Below, piece by piece: positions 1 through 19,943 of a stretch of 64,000 nt of DNA. The notes under the pieces were generated by a model that was given only the letters and a program-made list of their open reading frames with translations, was not told where the DNA came from and made no database searches. Made by a program: the position numbers and the translations under genes. Source of the stretch: Chlamydomonas reinhardtii. Lineage: Eukaryota; Chlorophyta; Chlorophyceae; Chlamydomonadales; Chlamydomonadaceae. Within the stretch, counting starts at the first letter, position 1. The number at the start of each line of letters is the position of its first letter. The DNA lies in the NCBI RefSeq assembly GCF_000002595.2, contig NC_057010.1, positions 1,506,190 to 1,570,189 of the forward strand. Direction: 5' to 3'.

Positions 1-9830
<9,830 letters not shown>

Positions 9831-10403
9831 GACGGCTATTAAAAGTTACTCATGTGCGTGCGTGAAGATAGCAGCAACGAGTGGCTCGTGAAGCAGGCCT
9901 GTCAACGATCTCCAAGGCCAAATAATAAGACTGAGCTACTCGAGCATGCTGCCGTGATCTAGAATACTAACGATGGCCATATGGTATAAGCCAGGCTGTC
10001 GGACCAAACACCGCTGAACTCGCCGATGCACTTGCTCCCGCCAGAATGGGCTCACACAGTAGTTATTGCCTGGTGCACTTGCGTTCTTTCCAACGTGCAC
10101 TACTTTGTTCCATCTAACTGCATCACGCACTTCGTTCTGGGGTCTGCAACTCGCAAGCGCAACCCGACGTTCTTTGCACGATTTTGTCAAGGCTTTCTAC
10201 GCTACGCTTGAGATACCCAAATAACTTTGGATAGGCTTACGTTGCCAGTTGCTTTGGCTGGGTCGGGCTTGCTCTCCTGTCTCCGGCACTAGAGCTTGCC
10301 TCTCCGTCTTGAGTGCGGAAGATAAGGAGCCCCTGCGCTTGAACAGCCTCTGAGTGGGAGGCGGGGAGGGTGGGCCTCTGCCCCGAGAGCAGAGGCAGCG
10401 AGA
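9831..10403. promoter_or_regulatory. Bidirectional promoter between NUP160 and CUL3
   Basis: These 573 bases lie between two divergent start codons and so must hold both core promoters and both 5' UTRs. Base composition is markedly more AT-rich than the flanking coding DNA from about 9830 to 10260, then GC-rich. I see no clear TATA box. A weak candidate for CUL3 is the stretch with 'agataagg' near 10319, but I would not rely on it. Confidence 0.6.
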
Positions 10404-13400
10404 ATGAAGAAGGGGCCGGTAAGTCGCGGAGCGCACCCTAGCCCCGGGCAGCAAACCGGACATACTAAGCACTGATGCTGCTCATGCAGATTAAAATCGA
10501 GCCCTTCAGGCACCCAGTGACCGTCGACCCGCAGTATGCAGGTAAGGAGAAGGAATTTGCTTCCAATCTTTCACCTGTGCACCCCACGGCCAGCTCTACT
10601 GGTCTAACGCCCACTGCTTTCTTTCCGCCCTGCAGACAAGACGTGGAAGGTGCTAGAGGTGAGGCGGTCAGCGGCTGCAACGGAGGGCTGGCGCCCGAAC
10701 AGCGTAGCGCGTGCTGCGTGGGTGCCACGGTGTGCACCAGGCCTAACCGGACCCACGCAGGAAAGCAGCTCACCGATAGACAGTGCATTGCTTTGCATGG
10801 TGTCCATAGGAAATCTAGACTGGGCGGGGATAGAGGCGGCAGGGAGGGGGAGAAGCGTACGCGTGTCCCCGTGTGGGTGCTGTCAGCCCTGCAGAGCAGC
10901 GGCGCACTTGTTCTGCGCGCGCCACCCGGGCGCGGGGTCCGACGGCATCCGGGGGCACCGCGAATAGATGTGCGTGATCGTCACGACGGCTGTAAGGGTT
11001 TTTGCAGCGGCACAGAGTCCTGGGCGCGCACGGAGCTCGCCCAGACCCACGCACCTGGTTCATCCTCCAAATCATTTGTCGGCGCCAACCGTCGTGCAGG
11101 ATGCCATTCGGGAGATCCACAACCAAAATGCCAGTGGGCTCAGCTTTGAGGAGCTGTACCGGTGAGGAGCTTGTGGATGGGAGTGGGCGCCTGGCTGGCG
11201 CCAGGGGCCAGTGCCGTTGAATTGAAGGCGGCAGCAGGCGTAATGGAGCAGGCCCCCGGGCTGGGGGCACACACAGCGTGGCATGCTGCATGCGAGACGG
11301 GGACTCGGCTGCCGCGTCATGCTCTGTCGCAGCTGCATGACCAGGCCCGACCCGCACCCAGCCAGGCTGCCACGCCCGGCGCTTTCTGCACCCGCCTACA
11401 ACCTCCCGCTCCTCACCAGAACCCCACTGGCCCCCAACCCACCCCGCGCGCCTAACCCTTGCCCCGCCCCTTGCGCGCTTGCGCCCGCCGTGCCGCCGCC
11501 GCCGCCGCCGCCCTGCAGTAACGCCTACAACATGGTGCTGCACAAGTACGGCCCGCGGCTGTACGAGGGGCTCATCCGCACGCTGACGGCGCACCTGACG
11601 GAGGTGGCGAAAAAGATCGAGGAGAAGGAGGGCGCGCCCTTCCTGCGCGAGCTGAAGAAGCGCTGGGACGAGCACACCAAGAGCTCGCAGATGATCCGCG
11701 ACATCCTCATGGTGCGAGGCGGGAAGCGCGGCGGGGCCTAGAGCGCGCGCATGGAAAGGAGAAAATACCGTCAAGGCCGTAAGCAACAAGGCTCTCAGTG
11801 GCAGTCAGCGCCAGCCGGGCGGATTGTTTGCACCACGGCACCACCTGGGCTGACGCACGATGCCCGGCTCCCCTGCACACACTGCCGCTGCGCTCCTGCG
11901 TCCAACGCCGTCCTACACCCCACAAACAACTTCACCCGGCTGTTTGCAGTACATGGACCGCACGTTCGTGGTGCAGCAGCAGAAGACGCCGGTGTTCACG
12001 CTGGGCCTGGAGCTGTGGCGCGATGTGGTGGTGCGCAACCGCGCCATCAGCGAGCGCCTGCTGGCCATCGTGTCGTCCCTCATCATGAAGGAGCGCCAGG
12101 TGGGGGGCGTGTGGGGGGGAGCACGGGTGGGAGCACGGGTGGGAGCACGGGTGGAGCGCGGGTGGGAGAGTTGGGCGGAGATATGGGGGGCGGGAATGGT
12201 GCTGCGCAAAGGGGCTGCGGATTGGGGGCGTTGGCTGTGGCGGATGCAGGAGATAGGGAAGGATGCGGGGTCGGGCAGGCACGGGGCCGTAGGTGTGCGG
12301 AGCGAGTCTCAAGGGCATGTAAGTGAACCGGTACCGTACTGGGCACCACGATGCGGAAGGCCGGGAGCTTAAATGCGAGACGAGATGATAAGAGGGGCAG
12401 ACCAGGAAGCAGGCAGGAGCTAGAACTTCACTCAAACCAGTGCGTGGCCGGACCCATGCACCCATGTTCCTGTACATCGCTGCAGGGTGAGGTGATCGAG
12501 CGCGGCCTGATCAAGAGCGTGACGCAGATGCTGGGGGAGCTGGGGCACGCGGTGTACGTGGAGGACTTTGAGAAGCCCTTCCTGGCGGCCGCGGCGGAGT
12601 TCTACCGGGTGAGGCAGGGTGGTGTTTGGAGGCGGGGTGGCGGGCTTGTGCGTGGAGGCGTGGAGCGCTAGCCTGAGCCAAGTTTGGCGATGCTGTTGCG
12701 GAGCAATGTGAAGCTATGCGCTGCCGTAACGCTTCGGCTTGTCGGCCGAACGGGACGACAACGCCCTGGCCACGGATGCAACGCCCCACTTTCCCTGCAC
12801 GGTCTACCCGATTGCCCAGTAGGCCCGAACCCTCGAGGGCTCCTGACCACCCACCGCCCCGTCTCCTTGCCCGCGCCTGTCCGGACGCCTTGCCCGCCCC
12901 CGCAGAAAGAGGCTCAGGAGTACATCACCAGCAGCGACTGCCCCGAGTACCTGCGCAAGGCGGAGGCGCGGCTGGGCGAGGAGGCGGAGCGCTGCGGCGC
13001 CTACCTGGACGCCAACAGCACCGAGCCCAAGATCACGCGCGTGGTGGAGACGGAGCTGCTCAAGGCGCAGGCGGGTGCAGGGCCGTGGCGGGGAGGGCAG
13101 GGGGGTGTAGATACCAGCCCAAACTAGACCAAACCCAAGGCGCAGGGCAGGGGGAAAGGGAAGGAGGGGAGCGGGACTGGGGACCGTGCGGGGGCAGTGC
13201 AAGGGCGGAGGTAGCTACAAAATGCTGCAAGTGCCGCGGGCAGGGCTTGGTTGGCTGACCTCGTCTGCCTGTATGGCATGGGGGACGGCAATACGGCGCG
13301 CTGCCTGCCACAGCCTGCCTGCCAGCGCTCGCGCTCGCGCCGGTGCCCCCACCCGCACGACGCCGGCGCCCGCCCTACACGCCTGAACCTCAAACGCGCC

Positions 13401-14866
13401 CTGTGCTGCGCAGATGACGCCGCTGCTGGAGATGGAGCACAGCGGGCTGATTGCGCTGATGCGGGACGACAAATTCGACGACCTCAGCCGCCTGTACTGC
13501 CTCATGCGCCGGGTGGACAACGGACTGGGCACGGTGGGCGGGGCGGGGGAGGCGGGAGGGGGCGGGGGAGGCGGTGGGCGGGGCGGGGGGGGGGGGCGGG
13601 GGCGGGGCGGCGTACACCGGTGGTAGCCTACCGCGGCAGGCCGCGAAGGAAAGCGGATGGGGGCGAGCCGCAGGCTGGCGAGCTTCGATTGTTTGCTAGG
13701 GCACGGCGGGGAGAGGTGTGGGCGCGGGCCCTGCCTGTCACACATGGCACCGGTGCGCGTGCTTAGCGAGGACAACGCTGGCCATAACTTCAAACGCGCC
13801 GTTCCTGGTCCATCCTGTCCCACCCCTGCTCCTCCCGATGCCGCCGCAGGTGCGGCACATGCTGTGCGAGCACGTGAAGGAGGTGGGGCGCGCGCTGGTG
13901 AGCGACCCGGAGCGCAGCAAGGACCCGGTGGAGTACGTGCAGGCGCTGCTGGACATGCGCGACAAGTACGAGCGCATCATCACGCAGGTGCGTACCGGAG
14001 GGGCCGGGGGGTGGGTGGGCGGGCTAGGCAGTGGGGGCCGGGGGCGGGTTACGGGAACCAAAGCCGGTATTCAAGGTGCGCTGGGCTGATGTGCGCCTGG
14101 GGGTTGCCGGAGGTGCGTAGGCATGGCATGGGGCGCAGGCGTGGTGTGGTGAGTGGTAGGTGGCGCCAACGGTGGCGCGGAGAAGACGAACAGGCGAGCG
14201 CCGAGCTTGGCGGGGCGGGGCGGGGCGTGTCATGCGCGGCAACTAGGTCACGGGCTGTGGGCGGGGGCTTTTGGGCATGGCTCGCCGCTGGATGTGCTGC
14301 CGGCCGTGGCCCCGCACGAACGTACACAAACGTCCTGCGTGGTTCCTTCCTGTTGCCCTCGAACACCCACACACCCACAAACCCATACACACCGTCCCTC
14401 ACGCAGGCCTTCGCGGACGATAAGACGTTCCGCAATGCACTCAACCAGGTGCGCATGGGGTTTCGCGGGTGGCTGCCCGTCCTGCCGTGCCTTCCTGGCG
14501 CGCTCATGAAGCAGCGTTCTGCCTTGCAACCCAACTGCTAACCGTGCCTTATCCTGCCCGTGTTCTCTTGGCCTCACGCCCTCTGCCCCAGGCGTTCGAG
14601 CACTTTGTGAACCTCAACGTGCGCTCGCCCGAGTTCATCTCGCTCTTCATCGACGACAAGCTGCGGCGCGGCATCAAGGGGCTGAGCGACACGGACGTGG
14701 AGGGGGTGCTGGACAAGGTCATGGCGCTGTTCAGGTGGGTCTGTGTGTGTGTGTGGGTGAGGGGGGAGCTGTAAATGCTAGCCCAAACTAAACAAAAGCA
14801 ACTAAAAACGCGCGTGGGGGGAGGAGTGTCAGCAAGCACAAGGGAAGGAAGGTGTGAATGTGTGTG

Positions 14867-14927
<61 letters not shown>

Positions 14928-17635
14928 GCTTCCGCCATGTCATGAGAAAGGGGGGGGGTTGGCCGTGGGCGTGGGATGTATGGCGTGTGCGGGCATGGGC
15001 AGCGGCGTGTCATTGGGCTGGCAATGAAGCATTGAAGAACCAGGTGGTCGGAATGTGCACACCTGCACACCGGGTGTCCCTGCTGCGGGCCTGACTCCCG
15101 GCGCCGTTCCCGCGTCTTTTCGCTGTGCCCCCCGCCCTGTGCCCCGCAGGTACCTGCAGGAGAAGGACGTGTTTGAGAAGTACTACAAGCAGCACCTGGC
15201 CAAGCGCCTGCTCAGCGGCCGCACCACGTCGGACGACGCGGAGCGCAACTTGCTGGTCAAGCTCAAGACCGAGTGCGGCTACCAGGTGGGCGGGGTGTGG
15301 GGCGTGGAAGCTGAGCTTGTAGAGGACGATGGGTGGGCGGGCGGGGCGGGCGGGGCAGCAGGACTGCAGAGGCGCGATGCCGTGTGAGTAGCAGCACAGC
15401 ACAGGGGTGGCGACAACGCAGGCTTCCCTGGTCTGAGCGGTACGGTATGCGCACAAGCGCACCTCCTCACGGCGGTGCCGTGTCTGAGCCGCTGCCTTCG
15501 GTCTCGCCCTCTCGCTCCGTCCGTCGAATCCGCTGCCGCTCCCTTCTCCTCCCTGCTTCCGCAGTTCACTAGCAAGCTGGAGAGCATGTTCACGGACATC
15601 AAGACCAGCCGCGACACCATGAACGAGTTCCGCACGCGCCTGGTGGAGACCGGCAAGCTGGAGGCGGAGCTGGGCGGCATCGACCTGCAGGTGCAGGTGC
15701 TCACCACCGGCTCCTGGCCCACGCAGGCGCCGTCCAAGTGCAACCTGCCGCGCGAGCTGGAGGTGCGGCCGGGCCGGGCGGGGAGCGGCAGTGCGGGAGC
15801 CGGCGGGGGCGCGGGGCGGGGTTCGGGTTGGGTGAGCAGCGGGTTAGGTCGGAGGTTACGTGCAGGCGGTCAAGCAGGGGCTGCATGCAGCCGCGGCCTT
15901 GGCAGGGCAAGGCAGCGGAATAGGGCAAGTCTATACGGTAGCTGCGATGCCTGCCAGCCGTTGGTGCGAGGCTGACGCTCTTAACCGCACCCGCCCATCA
16001 TCGTTTTCGCTGCCGCCACCCGCCAGGCCGCCTGCGAGTCCTTCCGCAACTTCTACCTGTCCACACACAGCGGGCGGCGCCTCACGTTCCAGCCCAACAT
16101 GGGCACAGCAGACCTCCGAGCCGTGTTCGGCGCTGGGCGGCGGCACGAACTGAACGTGTCCACATACCAGGTGGGCGGCAAGGCGGATTACGAGAACCCC
16201 ACCCAAATTGCGCTTAGCCGCGGGAGTAGGGGGCACGGCAGGCAACCTACCGGCACCTGCTTATTGCACAGAGAATCTGCCATTTAATAACCATCAATGC
16301 AGGATTCCCTTGGTTTCCTTCGGCTCAGGCACGTAGTGCCCCTCCGCTCTTCATCAGCCTTGCCGTTTACGCCTGAACTCCACCTGCCCGTCGCCTAAGT
16401 AGCCCTGGCCTGGACCCCCCTTCTGCCTGTGCAGATGTGTGTGCTGCTGTTGTTCAACGAGGCTGACTCGCTCAGCTACCGCGACATCGCGCAGGTTGGT
16501 CTTTGTGTTCAGCGCGCCTTTGCTCGCATACATCATTACTTAATCAAGTGCTCCTGGGTTAGAGAGCTAGTTTGTCGGGCGATGGCATCTTGACTGCCGG
16601 AGAGTGTGCACGGGTTGGGGACTGCGCCACAAAGCTCCCGCCTCTGGCCGCACATGACGTTGGTGGCACCCCTGCCAATGTGGCTGCTGCACAGGCGACG
16701 GAAATCCCGGCACCGGACCTGAAGCGCGCGCTGCAGTCGTTGGCGTGCGTCAAGGGGCGGAACGTGCTGCGCAAGGTACGTGACAGCGGAGCGCTGTGAG
16801 GTTGCGGGCAGGAACGGCGCATGTGGTGGCTCCTCGCAGCCGCTGCTCGTGTCTTGTAGTGTTGGTCCAGGGCCGCTGCGTCCTGAGGTAGAGCTACCCG
16901 GCGTGCTAGCTGGTGTCACCTGCGCTCTCCCCAACATGCCTGTAACCGCCCCATCTCCGTCTCCCTCCCCCGCCCCCGGCCCCAGGAGCCGGCGGGCAAG
17001 GACGTGGCGGACAGCGACGTGTTCTTCTACAACGACAAGTTCACCAGCAAGCTCATCAAGGTCAAGATCAGCACCGTGGCCGCCACCAAGGAGGGCGAGA
17101 GCGAGAAGGCGGAGACGCGGCAAAAGGTGGAGGAGGACCGCAAGCCGCAGATCGAGGCCGCCATCGTGCGCATCATGAAGGTGTGAGGGGCAGAGAGGAC
17201 GGAGAGGGCAGGGCCCCGGTGCGGGTCTGGGGCGAGCCGGGAGGCGGTGGGAGGGACGGCAGGGCCTTGGCCAGGTGTGCATGGTGTAGGCGTGCGCGCA
17301 GCTTTGGTTCCAATGGAGACGCGGCGCGCGGCTGTGCCGCGGCGTGCGTCATATGCATCTTAACATGCGCAAGTCCTTTGCGTTGCTCTTAGTGCCGGTT
17401 GCTGACTAGCCCTCCAACTCTCTCACACATGCAAATTACTGCTACCTTGCTACGATTGTCGCAGGCCCGCCAGCGGCTCGACCACAACACCATCATCACC
17501 GAGGTGACGCGCCAGCTGCAGGCGCGCTTTGTGCCCAATCCCGCCACCATCAAGAAGCGCATCGAGAGCCTCATCGAGCGCGAGTTCCTGGCCCGTGACG
17601 AGGCCGACCGCAAGTTCTATACCTACGTGGCCTAA
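10404..17635 (+). CDS. CUL3: Cullin-3, scaffold of BTB-CUL3-RBX1 ubiquitin ligases
   Basis: The encoded cullin binds BTB adaptors at its N terminus and RBX1 at its C terminus. Nineteen exons: 10404-10418, 10490-10541, 10636-10658, 11100-11161, 11519-11711, 11950-12099, 12486-12608, 12906-13070, 13414-13533, 13850-13987, 14407-14448, 14592-14734, 15150-15285, 15565-15762, 16027-16170, 16435-16494, 16695-16775, 16986-17180, 17465-17635. The product is 736 residues; Arabidopsis CUL3A is about 732. Plant CUL3 landmarks run end to end: [80 protein letters not shown] (NEDD8 acceptor Lys680) and DRKFYTYVA at the end. The start at 10404 gives MKKGP joined to IKIEPFRHP, which fits CUL3 better than the ATG at 10475, which would read through an acceptor-like 'ctcatgcag'. 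Exon 8 uses a GC donor. Confidence 0.97.
12117..12160. repeat. GGGAGCACGGGT tandem repeat in CUL3 intron 6
   Basis: Three tandem units of a 12-base sequence with a degenerate fourth, directly downstream of the exon 6 donor. Confidence 0.85.
13104..13137 (+). repeat. Dispersed intronic motif, copy 3
   Basis: TGTAGATACCAGCCCAAAC then TAGACCAAACC, in CUL3 intron 8, sense orientation; two or three differences from copy 1. Confidence 0.8.
14768..14801 (+). repeat. Dispersed intronic motif, copy 4
   Basis: TGTAAATGCTAGCCCAAAC then TAAACAAAAG, in CUL3 intron 12, sense orientation; the most diverged copy. Confidence 0.75.
14869..14926. repeat. (GT)n microsatellite in CUL3 intron 12
   Basis: A pure GT run of 58 bases, about 70 bases downstream of intronic motif copy 4. 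Confidence 0.95.
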
Positions 17636-19540
17636 GCAAGCAGAGCGGGCAATGCTAGCCACAGCGCATTCTTACTACCACGCACTGGCAGGATGATTAG
17701 CAGGAGTCTGTCTGCATGCCTGGCAGCTGGGAATGAAGGCCGCAGCAGGCAAGACTGCGAGGTAGGGCACTCTAGGGCCGCATGGGAAGTGTGTCCGGTA
17801 GTGAGCATATGGAGCTGTACTCATGATGTGGCTGCGTTAGCGGCTCTTGCAGTCATGCTCTCGGCGGCGAGGCAACAGGGCCGGCTTGTGAGCGGTCGCA
17901 GTCGTAGTGCTTGACCGCACGGCAGCTAAAGCCACCCGTGGCAGCACAACGTCCTGTGTGCATCACTGCAATGCAAGCAGGAAGGGGTCCGTGGGAGGTT
18001 CTGGTAGCTTGGCGCCGATGGCCCTAGCAGAAGTCGCAAGGATGAGCCTGAGGCAATGGCTGCTATCGTACTTCGTACATTCGGCCCAAAGTCACGTGTG
18101 CAGGGAGCTGAGCGATGTACACCCGCTTTGGTGATGCTCCAGTACATGCGTCGTCAGGTGGTGCGGCATGATGAGAGTGAAAGGCACGCACAGGGCAGAG
18201 TTGCAAGCAGGGATTGCCTTGGTTGCCACATGCGTTGGACAGTTGGAGGGTCGCTTGCCCTCAGGCGGTCTTCTACTGTATGTAGCAAGGTCTTCTGCAT
18301 TGCCGGCTACTGCGGACTAGCTTGCGTGGGTTGGGGTGAGCGAAGAAGGTTGAGAGGTATGTACGCGGGGCACGCATGGTTCGACTGACTGCGTGTCTAA
18401 AAGCACAGCAGCAGTTCTTCATGAGCCCCCCGCCTGTCTGCGTCGACAAAAAGTACCATACTGGCACAAACCGCGAGCGCCATGTATTGCAGCGGTGGCG
18501 GTGGCGGCGGCGGCGGCAGCAGCAGCAGCGGGGGCGCGTGCGCGCATCTTGGTAGTGGAGGGGGCGGGAAAGGCCACGTGGAGGAGAAGAGCGCAGCGCC
18601 GCCCAAGAAGCGGCGCAAGCGCGCAGGCTGAGGAGCCGGCTGGCGGTGCCTAGGTAGCGGTCCGCGGTGGGGCTGGCAGGGCATGCGTAGCGGCATGACA
18701 AGCAGTGCGGCTGCTGACAAGTGCTGCGTCGGGCTGCGGTTGGCTCTGCTGTGGTATCGCGATTGGTTTGGCTATGTGCCTGTGGATACCGACCCCGGCT
18801 ATGTCCAGGCGATGAAGTTGTTCGGCCTCAGACTGTGGAGGGGCTCAGGCCCTTTTCCCGTGACCGGGGAACACTTGTCATGAGCCAATCCCATTGTCCT
18901 GTAGGCACTTTCCGAGCCAATTCAGGAGCACGTCGATCAGGATGGACGACGCTGGAGGACATCAAAGCTTTAAAATGTGTGCGGCGGCCGCCCGCCCCCC
19001 CCTCGTGCATCCCACTGCCCTTCCACCACCCAAGAGCGGCACACACAAATGAACGAAGTTCATTGGCATGTCATGTACCGGAGTTCACCAATGCGAGCGG
19101 AGCAAGCACAGCGCCCAGGCTATTAAGGCATAGAAGCGTTCCACAACTCTACAACCCACCACCACAGCCGCACGCCCGCAAGGCCCACTACATAAGCCTG
19201 CAGTCCTGCATACGTGTTTAATACAGGCAAGTTAGTGCTCGTCGACTCCGCTCGCTTAGCACGGACCTAGGCCGCACGGCACAACATGGGTACCGATGCC
19301 ACAACAAGAGCAAAAGCCGCAACCGCCCCGTCAACGTTCCTGTTCTACCCCAAGTTGTACCTGTCTGCTATCCTGCGACCCCGCCCCCCAACGCTCAACG
19401 GAGGTCCGTGCCTCCCCTGCTGGCAATCCATACTCTGCCTTCAAGTCACGGACCTAGGTCGGACGGCTGGGGAAGACAGGACAAGTGCCCTGTCCTCCAG
19501 ACTCTGCACACACACGCTGCAGCAGAGCGCGCGTGCGCGC

Positions 19541-19604
<64 letters not shown>

Positions 19605-19714
19605 CATCATCATCATCAGGTCGGTCGGCTGCGGTAAAGTATACTCTGAAGGCAATCCGCGGCCGTAACTCTGCATAGCATACACTGTCCTACGCGTAAT
19701 GTTTTCCTTGTGCT
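17636..19714. other. CUL3 3' region and intergenic gap
   Basis: No coding exon can be supported on either strand; the open frames here are short, low in complexity and unlike anything known to me. The CUL3 3' UTR must occupy the first part, but I found no TGTAA on the plus strand across the whole stretch, so its end cannot be placed. A CA tract followed by TCA repeats sits at 19543-19618. Confidence 0.6.
19543..19618. repeat. (CA)n followed by (TCA)n compound microsatellite
   Basis: About 60 bases of CA dinucleotide run directly into five TCA trinucleotides. A second copy of the same two-part design (CA tract, then four TCA units) lies at 19718-19760, so the pair looks like a local duplication. 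Both lie downstream of the ankyrin/F-box-like gene. Confidence 0.95.
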
Positions 19715-19715
19715 C

Positions 19716-19720
19716 TTACA
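19716..19720 (-). terminator. Polyadenylation signal (TGTAA) for the ankyrin/F-box-like gene
   Basis: The plus strand reads TTACA, that is TGTAA on the minus strand, about 225 bases past the stop codon at 19944. TGTAA is the standard volvocine polyadenylation signal. It sits at the edge of a CA microsatellite, so the match could be partly due to that tract. Confidence 0.5.
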
Positions 19721-19943
19721 CACACACACACATACACACACACATCATCATCATCATCACCCCCCATCAGTCCTCTACATATATATGTAGCAATGGTACG
19801 CGGTCACTGCGTAAATACATATGGCGTACGGTGATTTACGTCACCCATTGCTTTCAGTCGCTGTACTCTACACACCCGACTCTATGCGTACACCTGAAAC
19901 CAGAAAGCCGAACGCGTACGTTGTGCCTTCAGGCCTGTCTCCC

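Noticed and set aside
18393-18720. Short Ala/Pro-rich frames on both strands after CUL3
   Set aside because: Arise from a GGC/GCA-rich patch; nothing else supports a gene.
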